From: Mangifera indica
Taxonomy: Eukaryota; Streptophyta; Magnoliopsida; Sapindales; Anacardiaceae
Assembly: GCF_011075055.1 (NCBI RefSeq)
Contig: NC_058137.1
Span: 15,547,463 to 15,611,462 of the forward strand
DNA: 64,000 bases
Reading direction: 5' to 3'
Below the pieces are notes generated by a model, which saw nothing but the letters and a program-made list of their open reading frames with translations, ran no database searches and was not told the origin of the DNA. A program made the position numbers and the translations under genes. Positions 25,801 to 35,756 of this stretch are shown here, piece by piece. How positions within the stretch are numbered: the first letter of the stretch is position 1; each line of letters starts with the position of its first letter.

Positions 25801-26681
25801 GTTGACCATCATGGAGCAAGTCAATCTTATACAAACAGAGTTGGATAAAAATATGTATTGAATGGATATACGTATGAAAGTCATCAAGTCATTTTATCAC
25901 TTCATCCCCATAAAAGGCTAGGTTTGTTTGACATGTTATATTAGCTTTGTAGCTAATATTCGTTATTCACCTAAACTAACACATTTTGTACATATGTAAG
26001 TGGGGACCTATCCAAGGATGAAGCCAAGAGAAGCCACCAAGCAATGAAGAACCCTCTTATAAGAAGGCAACAAGAAAGGAAGACCTGTACCAGAGACTTA
26101 GTTCTTTTATAAAGAGGTCATTTGGTCGAGTTGTTAAGAAAGGAAAGTATAAAGCAAATTCATTCACAAACCCCATAAAACCATGAAAAAACAACGACCT
26201 TCATTATGATTCAACTATGTTAATACATCCGGGTGATGCCCCGTGGTACAAGGATTTTCATGTTTGGTATAATACTATTAGTAATTCTACCGTAAAAGAA
26301 GTCTTTCCACTTAGTTAATGGCCTTGGATGGTGTGTTGACATACAAGGTAATTTTTTTTCAAATTTTATACCATCTAATATATTACCGTCTTTTATAAAT
26401 TGACCAAGTGATATGTTCTAATTTCCAACATAGCACATTGATGTTTACTTATATATCTTGTGGCATGCGTATAAGGATCAAAATTGGATGATTGTCTTTA
26501 TATCATTCGTTGCACATATTGTTCCACAAGTTTGAGAGTTTTTTGAGACAAGATATGAGTGTGAGTGGTCACCTTTTTTTCTTAATCAAATAAATGTCAT
26601 TTCTAATGGGGGTGTTAACTTATACTTTCGCCTATGGAGCGTAATTGATAAGGTAATAAAGCAATAACTTACTATTAGTTA

Positions 26682-27875
26682 TGTTGAACCCCTAGATGTT
26701 TTGATAATGTTAAAAACGCAAGTTTGAATATCTAACATTGTCTAAGGAATGTGTGAAAAACATTACCAAATGGACACAAATTGAAAATTACAGAAATAAG
26801 ACATACATACCCTGTATCATGACTATATGTTTGTGTATCAAACTAAAACACAAGGAAAAGTGGTCGTGTATCCTTCCTGTGCAGTTTTGGACAAAGTCAA
26901 CATGGTCAAATAAAATACACCCTTGTGTGCCTTAAAACGTATGCTCATGTGCCAAGGGTGCCTATCACTCTATCTATTCTTTGCTCATCTTTTTATGTTT
27001 AAAACATTTTGAAATTTTGAAGGTGTAAAAAGAATGCCTATTTTGGAAATAGGATGCCCGTTCCTCAAACGGTGCATTTAAAAATTTGACCATTAGGAGC
27101 TTTGACTGATGATTAACTAAGCACAAAAAGTGAAAATTTGAAGGACACACACCTGTGTGTCTCATAGACTTTTGTAAAAATTATTGATTTCAATGCTCAA
27201 CAGATCTATTCTCCCAACCAATGATCATATAAGCTATTCCAACCATCCAAGACTATAAATTGAAGGCTCTTTGATGGGGAATAGGTTAGAGACTATAATG
27301 TAAAAAGCTTAAACTCATTTCTTCTCTAATTTCTCTCATAAGCTCATAACGCAAAATTTTGAAAGATACATTTGTACTCATTTTCTTGCATCAACCTTGT
27401 AGAGACATTCACAAACGTTATTTTCTATTTTCAAACACTTGGTTAGAATCCCAAATAACTTTTGTTATAGGTGAAATCTTGGATAACTATTGAATTGGGT
27501 GCAATCCCAGATTAACTAGTAAACATGGGTGAAATCTAAAAGAACTATTGTAAAGAGGGGATTCTTTACTAGTGGAACTTTAAATGGATTGCTTGAAGAA
27601 GTGGGTGTAGGAGGCTTGGAAGAGAAAGCTTCGAACCATTATAAATTATTGAGTATTTCATTTCCTTACTTTGCTTACTTTATGCTTACATATATGTTGC
27701 ATGTTTTAATTAGTTCTTGAATATAGTTTGTTCTTAATTGTTTGGATACATTGTTTAATTTATTTGTTTGGTGGTGTTTGATTCTAAATTTGCTTAAAAG
27801 ATTTTATTTGGCCAAAAGTTTTTAAATAATTCTATTCACCTCCCTTTAGGATAATTAGCCATTTAGGATTTTACA
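26682..27875. mobile_element. Solo LTR of a copia-type retrotransposon, perfect 5-bp target duplication
   Basis: The 1,194-bp insert starts TGTTGAACCCCTAGATG and ends GGATTTTACA. It is flanked by identical agtta (26677-26681 and 27876-27880). No internal retrotransposon sequence remains, as expected after LTR-LTR recombination. The CACCTCCCTTTAGG near the end recalls the LTR 3' ends of SIRE/Maximus-type copia elements (family memory, tentative). It lies within an intron of the DUF1985-Ulp1 gene, so it is younger than that element. Confidence 0.85.
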
Positions 27876-28360
27876 AGTTATATTATATTGTCTTTCATAA
27901 CATTATTAAACAATTTATTGTAATGTTGTGTGTACCAGGTGTACTTTCCCATTAACACTGAGAATGAGCATTGGGTTTGTGGTGAGCTTAATTTACATGA
28001 ATGAGTGATGACGGTGTATGATTTTACAAATGTAACAAAAGATGCTTTGAAATTTAAAGTATGAATGAGACCATTTAAGACATTGTCATATATGATGAAG
28101 GCCAGTGGTTATTGGGACACATTGGGTTATATTTCACAAACTGATGAGTTGGTCATCACACATCATAAAGCAGGCGTTCCTAAGCAAAAACTTGATTCTA
28201 CAAGATTGCGGTATCTTTATGCTCCATTTTATCGAATGTCTTGCACTAAGAAGTACTCTTGATTTTGGTGTAAAATATTTAGCAACGTTAAGGAGTCTAG
28301 TGGTCACTAATATATTCAATAGGCGTGCAATGCGTAAGCATGTTTTAGTGCTTAATTAAT

Positions 28361-28824
28361 ACTATGTGGTTATTTATTTTTTATGTGTGTGTTAATTAAA
28401 TATGTTGTGATTGTGCAGACCTTTCATGATTTAGGTTTAATGCATCACCATGGAATGTAACGTCACTTATATAATTTATAAACATGTTAATGTATCATGA
28501 TTGGAATGAATGTTTTGTTAGGATAAGATTCAAGTAATATTAATTTAAGTTACAATAATTTAGAAAGATGTTTTGTTATGAAAAGATTCAAGTAACATCA
28601 CTTTAAACTTGCATATTTATGACAATTCAAATAATGTTATAAATGGGATTTATTTATACTTAGACATGCAATTAATATTAATGAATATTTCAATGATATA
28701 CACTTACTCAACATAAATAAATATATAAGATTTCTAGCTAGACATACAATTTAAATTCATAAATATTTTCAACGACATACAAGAAACAACACAAATAAAT
28801 GTATGAAATTTAAATGTCAGCTGA
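28361..28824. other. Spacer between the convergent protease and transposase remnants
   Basis: AT-rich, with a local near-duplicate of AATGTTTTGTTAGGATAAGA (28508) and ATGTTTTGTTATGAAAAGAT (28568), each followed by TCAAGTAA. No gene seen. Confidence 0.5.
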
Positions 28825-31349
28825 AGGTTGTCCCTTGCTTTAGTTAGAAACTCGAGAGAAAGATGCCACGGTTATAGGAACTGGACTCAAACATACATTT
28901 CTAGTATGATCAGGTTCATGGCATCTGTTATAGAAACATTCTTGAAGTTTCTCACCTTGTGAGGGTCTTTTGTGGTGGCTAGATGGTTGGCTCGATTATC
29001 ACTGTTGCATTGGCAACAGGCGAATTTCACATGGATTTTCAGGATGAACCCATGTAGATTGATCACCAACTGGATTCATGTCTTCGTTGTAAACTACTCA
29101 TAAATATTCAATGAAATAGTACTTGCTCACCCATTGATAACAATTTGACAAGTTATTGTGGTGTGCAACTGCAACAACATTTGTACAAAGAATACTTGAC
29201 AATTGAAATTTTTTGCAACAGTATGAGGTTCCATTAGATTAACATTGCAAGACTTTTGTCACATGTTTGTATTGGTAGAAATTGATTGGTTTGATGACCA
29301 TGTTTGTTGATTTACGAACATGTCTAACAATTTTATCCTCGACCCATAGTGTTAACGAGTGATTACGTGTAACTGCCAAAAAAAAAGCCAACATCAATAA
29401 ATAGTAATTAATGAATAAGAAAACATATAAATGTAATTTTTTTCATACAATGTTTAATTCACCTGTTAAATTTCTTCCATTGTAAAACCATTATTGTATT
29501 GTGTTGCAAATAAACTCCATGAGGATGGTGATCAGTAAATGATGAGCGATTTTCTCCAAAGCGTTGAATGATTTGACAATATTGGTATTTATAATGTTAT
29601 ATTAAAGCACGTCAAAATGAGCTCTTACACATTTATCATATTCAATGCTAGTCAAATCTATCATTGTATTGGGATTTACACGATAAAGCATTATCAAAAT
29701 CAGAGAGACGATATGTCTTTATAGCCCACCAAAATAATCTTTCAATTGATTGTGTTTTCTTGTATTGAGCACGCATTTTAACTTTGATGTGGTGGTTGCA
29801 ATAATCGTGATAAACATTAGGTAAGATGTTTGACACTAACGTAATTATTATTGGATGTTGATCTAAAATAATAATCAAGTTTGGGATGTCACTAATGCAC
29901 ATGTGTAAGTATGTGAGGAACAATGTCCATGACTTCATGTCCTCATTTCCCTTGATACTGAATGTCAATGGATAAATTTGGTTTATTGTCGTCTTTCACA
30001 ACAACAATAAATAGTCTCCTAAGGTACTTTCTTTTCAAATGTGCAACGTTAATGTAAATAACCAGACGACAAAATTGTTGAAACACCCGTACTGAACATC
30101 CCAATCCATTTATAAAAAAAAACCTCATTTGCATCAATATGTGTAACTATGCTAGGGTTACGTAACATAAGATTATGGTAGTACTCTGGTAAGAGCATGA
30201 AAGAATCCTTTGCTAAACCTCTTAATGCCCATCTCTTCGGATGCCAAGCTTGTGTGTATGATATGTCAATCTTTTATTTATCTGTCATATTGACGATGAT
30301 TTCTTTCGATTGCTAGATACGGTCAATCACAAACATTGATGTAAAGACCCTCCCTAATATCCGAGCATTGGCTTGTTTATGATAAGGTAATATTTGATCT
30401 CTAAGATGTGTGTATTTCATCCAAATGACGTAACTACCACAATTTAGTACATCTTTCTTTCTTGCTCGTGCCCTTCATTTACATTGCTCCTTGTTCCTAC
30501 ATCTAATATCCCACTGTATCATTGTTGACCGATAAACTTTTATATTGAAAACCTAGTTCTAAAACAAGTCTTGCAATTCTTGATATTATAATAGCCTATC
30601 AATTTGATCCTCACATTGGGTTGTCTTTCAACATTACCAATTACCTCATTCTTAACATCCACAACTATCGATGAGACTTATTGAAATGGATTAGGGACAT
30701 CTATATTTACTAAGGATGCTCCATGATCAACTCAATTATGACGTGCTACGCTAGAATCACCTTTGACATTATAAAAATTACTTGGACTAATCTCAATGTC
30801 TTTTTTCCATGCAATTGATGCTTCTTGACTAGTACATCATACATCTCATTAATATCCATAAGCGTATCAAACTTTTCCTCAAGATCTTCATTCTTATCAT
30901 AATCATCATCATCATCATTATGATTACCCAATTCTTCATCCTCTAGGACACTCTGTGGTTGTTCCCAATCGTATGTCAAATCATCCTGCAGTTGTTCTTC
31001 CTTAACTTACACTTCATCGAGATTGTCTCTTTCTTCAATTTGACTCTCTATAACATAAAGATAAGTCGATACTTCTTTTCCTGTTGTCATCATAAAAATT
31101 CAACATCTCTATCATCTTGGAGCTCATATGGGTTTCCAAGCACTACCAAATTATTATCCATATATGTATGAACATTTGATCACCTTCGATTGATTCTTAG
31201 ATGATAGCATATTTTCTCGACCAATCATTCAAAATTAGCTCTTATATAAACCATTATTATTCTTTCATCCCCACCAACATATCTCATAATACTATTATCT
31301 CCAATAATTCAATGTCCTCCAAACTTATCGTAAATGCAACTTTAGCCAT
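28825..31349 (-). pseudogene. MuDR-type (MULE) transposase, degenerate
   Basis: It is read from ATG 31349 downward. First comes MAKVAFT and an acidic linker (30979-30746 includes a DDDDDYD run). Next is a zinc-binding-like block, about 30540-30350, with KKDVL and YHKQANARILGRVF. The DDE transposase core follows, about 30137-29650. It has CRLVIYINVAHLK, where the usual Asp-Gly of VDGTHL is lost, then LDQHPIII, NVYHDYCNHHIK and FWWAIKTYR. A degraded SWIM-like zinc finger (YCCKKFQLSSILC, about 29230-29180) and a C-terminal knuckle (CHEPDHTRNVC, about 28930-28895) complete the family layout. There are many stops and frame changes. It is convergent with the protease gene. Confidence 0.8.
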
Positions 31350-32770
31350 TTTGAAATGAAAATAAAACCTGTAAGATAATATAAAAAAAATTAACTATAT
31401 AATTCATGCAGATTATTATGATTTTAAAAAGGGATACTAATATGCAGACTTGGCTGACTGACCAATCCTAAATCCCAAAATCTAACATACTTAAACAACA
31501 TAAAATAAAGAAAATATTTCCTTTATACTTGATCTATTGAACTTTTCCAATTATTTATTCGGTATTTTATTTAATTTAACTTTGAAACAACAATTTATAT
31601 CAAGCATCATGAATTATCATACGAACATACTTTTGAACAAAATAAACAACATTAAAAAGTCGTAAATAACATTTAGAAGGTGTAGATCTAAAACATAGAT
31701 GGATCTTTTTGTCTTTAATGTAATATTTTAACAATTTTCTTTTGTTTTTTTGTTAGAATGTTGCTAGAAATGGACCACAACTTTGGATCACTATTGTTTT
31801 TTGTCGAGTGACTTTTCTCCTTTTAAAGGCAATATCAAATTAAAAAATAATAATATTTGTACAGTAAAAAAAAAAGTTTTACATATATATATGATTTTAA
31901 AAGAAAGGTTATTTTAGTTAGGGAAATTAAATAATTGGACTAAACAATAGGGGCCTAAGCGAAATTGTCCCAAAAGTTAAAGATTAAGCAAAAATGCCCT
32001 ATTTTGATAAAATGGCCAAAATGCCCTTATATATAAATAAAAAAATTTTCATATCCCTCCTCATTTTTCCCCTGAATTCATTGTTAGAATTCAGAGGAAA
32101 TCTCAAGTCTCACATGAGTTCAACGTTCGTTCCACTTCTTTGGAATTTTTTTGACATTTTTCATGTTTTTCAATGACAAAAATGGCAAAAAAGGTTAATA
32201 CATCATCCCTACTCTAGTTTGAATCATTTTATTGTTAAGATTATCCCAATTTGATGAAGATTTTGAGTGTTAAATGTTTAGGGTTTCGGTTTTGAACAAT
32301 GCATAAAATATGTTGATTTTTGCTTATTTTAGTTGAATTTTTTTTAGGGTTATTGTATTATAGAATGTGTAGACGTGATTCTTGTTGAAATTTAAGGCTA
32401 AAATGACGATTTGTGACTAGAAAATGGCTTAGTTTGGCTAGATATCCACCCCGAGGTGAATAAAATCTCCTCTGGGTCTAAACAATGCTACGTGGGAGGG
32501 GGGAATGTGATTTTTGAAACATTAAGAACTTGGGGAGATTGGGGGAAACTAGGGGGAGGGCATATTTTGAACAATAAAATCGGGGGGGTGCTCTAGGGAA
32601 CCTAGGGGAATTCGGGGGTTGGGAGAGAAATTAATTTTTTGAAACTATATGACTTGTGGGAGATAAGAAAATTGATAATGGGGAAAATAAAAAATATAGG
32701 ACCTATGAGAGAGTAGAAAATATATAAGAGGGCAAATTGATATTTTTCACTCTTAGAGTTTGTCGACATA

Positions 32771-33720
32771 TAGTTTTCAAATTTCATGTTTGTTTTTTCC
32801 TGTTTTAGGGTTCTTCGATATGATGTTTTCAAATTTCAAATATGTTTCTTGATTTTTGTGCTTTCAAAGCCCTTTTTTGATGTAATTTTCAAATTTCAGA
32901 TCGATTTTTTGATTTTTTCTATTCTAAGTTATTTCAATATTTAGTTTTCAAATTTTATGTCCATTTTTCCTATTTTAGGGTTCTCTGACGTGTAATTTTC
33001 AAATTTTAAGTCTATTTCTTAATTTTTATGCTTTCTGGGCCCAATGATTAGTTTTTGAATTTCATGTCTATTTTTCCTGTTTTATAGTTTTTCGATGTAT
33101 AGTTTTCAAATTTTAAATAGGTTTCTTGATTTTTGTGCTTTATAGGCCCCTTTTTTTATGTAATTTTTAAATTTTCGATCAATTTTTTTGTTTTTGTTAT
33201 TCTAAGGTATTTTAACGTGTAGTTTTTGAATTTTAAGTCTATTTTTAGATATTGGTCATTTTAAGGCTTTTGGACATATAGTTTTTCAAATTTTAGTTTA
33301 GTTTTTCGATTTTTGTCATTCAAGGCATTTTGACATGTAATTTTGAATTTCAGATTGGTTTATCAGTTTTTGTTATTCTAGGATATTTCAAAGTTTAGTT
33401 TTTTGAAATTCAAGTCTATTTTTTTATTCTTGTCATTTTAGAGTATTTTGATTTGTAATTTTTGAATTTTTAATCGACTTTTCAATTTTTATCATTTTAA
33501 AGTATTTCAATATATAGTTTTCAATTTTCAAGTATGTTTTTTTTTATATTTGTCATTTCTAAGGTTTTTGGACATGTAGTTTTCAAATTTTAGTTCAATT
33601 TTTCAATTTTTTTGAATTCTAAGGTATTTTGCTATGTAATTTTCAAATTTAAGATCGATTTTTTGATTTTTTTGATTTTACAATATTTCAACATGTAGTT
33701 TTTGAATTTCATATACCATT
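32771..33720. repeat. Degenerate minisatellite, about 17 units of about 58 bp
   Basis: The words TAGTTTTCAAATTT or TAATTTTCAAATTT recur from 32771 to 33696 at an average spacing of about 58 bp. Each is followed by a T-rich stretch such as TTTTTGATTTTTGTCATTCTA. Alternate units often differ as TAG/TAA and CAAGTC/AGATCG, suggesting a higher-order two-unit period. It lies where the first intron of the DUF1985 gene would be. Confidence 0.85.
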
Positions 33721-33784
33721 TTTTTATCTGATTTTATATTTATTTTTATGAAATTCTTATAAACTTTAAATTTTTGTTACAGGA

Positions 33785-34512
33785 TATTTCTCATAAAAGA
33801 AAATGTGAGGATAGCGAATTAAGAATCTCGAATGAGGCACGACACTTTCAAGTAGAGGTTACATGTTGTGTCCAGTGAACCACAATATTGAAGATTAGAT
33901 CTACATTGACACCAAAGCAATTGTGGTTGTTTGAGAGGACCTACTTTAGGTATATTCTTCGATTACCATATATTAGGTTCAATGGAGTATTGGTACACTC
34001 ATTTCTGCTATGACAGTTATATCAAACTTTAGGCATAAATAAGTTTTGGTTCAAGATTTATGGGGTTGACGTGAGATTCAGCCTATACGAGTTTGCTCTC
34101 ATGACTGGCCTACCATTTAGTCGGATCATTGCACTTTCATCATTTATTCCACATGAATTTGGAGATAAGATTCGGGATACCTATTTTCAAGGATGTTAGA
34201 AAGTGTAGTATCATAATTTAGAGTGTGTTTTCCTAACTAAGTCATAGGGGGATGACAATATTGACATTGTCAATGGTCTTATTGTATTATCTTCATATGG
34301 TGTTATTGGGGAATCATCGACAAAAGAAGATATATGCAGAGTATCTCCAATTGGTTGATCACTTAGACGAGTTTAATTTCTACCTCTAGGGTGTTTCGAT
34401 ATGAAAAATGACCTTCGAATCGATGTCCCAGACGAGTGACAAGATTTGCTCCAGTCAAATGTCTGACATACATAAATATAACATCTATAGACTCCCCCTT
34501 GCATTTCAGGTA
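33785..34512 (+). pseudogene. DUF1985-domain gene remnant (second copy)
   Basis: The frame after a TTACAG acceptor-like site (about 33775-33781) encodes LTPKQLWLFERTYFRYILRL, then FWFKIYGVDVRFSLYEFALM with TGLPFS, and near the end HKYNIYRLPLAFQ followed by GT. This is the characteristic run of the plant DUF1985 domain linked to Ulp1-like genes in Mutator elements. Several stops and frame changes interrupt it. No protease domain follows, so this copy lacks its catalytic half. Confidence 0.65.
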
Positions 34513-34859
34513 AATGCATATTTGCTTATTATATATATTGATTGACAAGAAAAAAATTAATTGAGAGTGAATATTTGAATGATATAATAAATGTGTGAGA
34601 GTGAGAGTTTATATATAAGTAGTAAAGAGTAGTTTTTATAATTTTAAAAATTTTAAGGGTATTTTTGTTTAAAACTTTGAAAAAGAGATATTTTTACTGA
34701 AAATTTGAAAAATGTGACATTTTTACTCAAACGAAGACAAAATAACCATTTACTTAATAGCCCACACGGAGTATTCTCGTAATTAACAAATAACCATCGG
34801 GACTAAAATTTAGTACAAAAACTGAACTTCGATTAATAAATATGCTTCCCACGACGCTG

Positions 34860-34971
34860 GACGAGCAAGAGACTCTAGGGAAAGAAAACGTAAAAGCTTT
34901 CTCTCAGAAAAAGAAAAATCACTTCTTGTTCTCTTCTTCGGCGGCCTCCACACATTACTCTTAATCTCACT
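34860..34971 (+). other. 5' untranslated first exon of the DDT-domain gene (start approximate)
   Basis: A pyrimidine-rich leader (TTCTTGTTCTCTTCTTCGGC) ends at a GTAAGA donor at 34972. The matching acceptor TTTTTACAG ends at 35695. The remaining leader, 35696-35756, adjoins the start codon. The transcription start is not determined, and no convincing TATA box was seen. Confidence 0.55.
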
Positions 34972-35756
34972 GTAAGATTTCCTTTTAAAACATCACTTAC
35001 AGTATTTGCTTATTATAGCTCTGTTTTTTCGCAAATTTTTTTTTTTCTGGCGGGAACCTTACGTGTTGTTCTACTGTCGCTGATTTTAGTTATATTTCAA
35101 ATGCAATACGATTCTTCCTTCATTGTTGCTCTGACTTTCGTGTTCTTAAGCATTACTGGTCAAACTTACGCGTTTTGCCACTTCATTTTTTTATCCTGCC
35201 GATTCCTCTTTCCTCGTTTTCGGTATCCCCAAACGGTGCGTTTTAGGGTTTCTTTTCTTGTGCAAAATTGTTCTGTTTCCTTTAAGCGAACATTCTCGTA
35301 AATGGTGGAACAAAGGTTGAAAATTTTAAAGATTTTAGTTTTTGCTTTCATTTTTTAGGGGAAAATGTATTTTTTATATGGAGTCTAAGTGAAACTCAGC
35401 CTTTCTCGGGTTTTTGTTTTGTTCATTTGATTTATTCTTCTATAATGGATCTTGTTGCATTCAGTTTTTATTTTTTGTATAATTTTGAGTAATATCTTAG
35501 TTTTCATTTTTGTTTGTGTGAATTGATTTTGATGTAGGGTTTTGGCACTGACGTATAACATGTGCACTTCATGTAATCTTTAAATTTGATTGAAAAATAA
35601 ATGGGAAATAGTTTATCTGGGTAGTGAAACAGTATAATTCAAATCCTGAATTTATTTTATTGCTTAAGAGGTTGTTGTTGGTGTATTTTTTACAGGAACT
35701 GAACTTTTGATTTGAGTTTGCATTGATCAGTAGGATTTTTCGGGTGAGTTTCAAGA

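Larger units (their letters stand above)
24310..28360 (+). pseudogene. DUF1985 plus Ulp1-like C48 peptidase gene of the Mutator-like element
   Basis: The N-terminal region 24310-25020 shows the DUF1985 pattern: GTCFGHFL, then FSLLEFALVTRLIFG, then DLDTFSRYPMGTIVWNA, ending at a GFQ-GT splice-like site. A middle part follows, for example ALDGVLTYK before a GT at about 26348. The C-terminal C48 peptidase-like part (27939-28360) has VYFPIN, the His of EHWVCGELNL, VYDF (Asp) and QDCGIF (catalytic Cys position), so the triad pattern is visible. The family cleaves SUMO-like conjugates or precursors; here the role is unknown. Several stops and at least one frameshift (between 28065 and 28200) make it non-functional. 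The last intron, 26652-27938, holds a solo LTR. Confidence 0.65.
23489..31925. mobile_element. Mutator-like element carrying an Ulp1-like protease gene and a transposase gene
   Basis: Two decayed genes converge: DUF1985 plus C48 peptidase on + (24310-28360) and a MuDR-type transposase on - (31349-28825). This pairing is known from plant Mutator-like elements of the Kaonashi (KI) type. Candidate ends are 23489-23530 (attaaaatagccac) and the reverse complement of 31865-31915 (actaaaataacc). Both run into ACATATATGTA-like stretches. The ends are my inference and similarity is only partial. A solo LTR lies in a protease intron. Confidence 0.6.
31926..34755 (+). mobile_element. Second DUF1985-bearing Mutator-like element (gene remnant, minisatellite)
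   Basis: Left part (31926-32040): runs such as GCAAAAATGCCCTATTTTG and AAAATGGCCAAAATGCCC. Right part, reverse complement of 34755-34620: AAATGGTTATTTTGTCTTCG, then AAAATGTCACATTTTT. These look like diverged inverted ends. Between them lie a possible gene start (ATGGCAAAAAAGG, about 32183), a 58-bp minisatellite and a DUF1985 remnant in the same orientation. No transposase is present. Ends and target duplication are inferred, not proven. The right end lies only about 100-200 bp upstream of the DDT gene leader. Confidence 0.45.

Noticed and set aside
27529..27720. 63-codon ORF (+) in the protease region
   Set aside because: It lies wholly inside the solo LTR and has no protease similarity.
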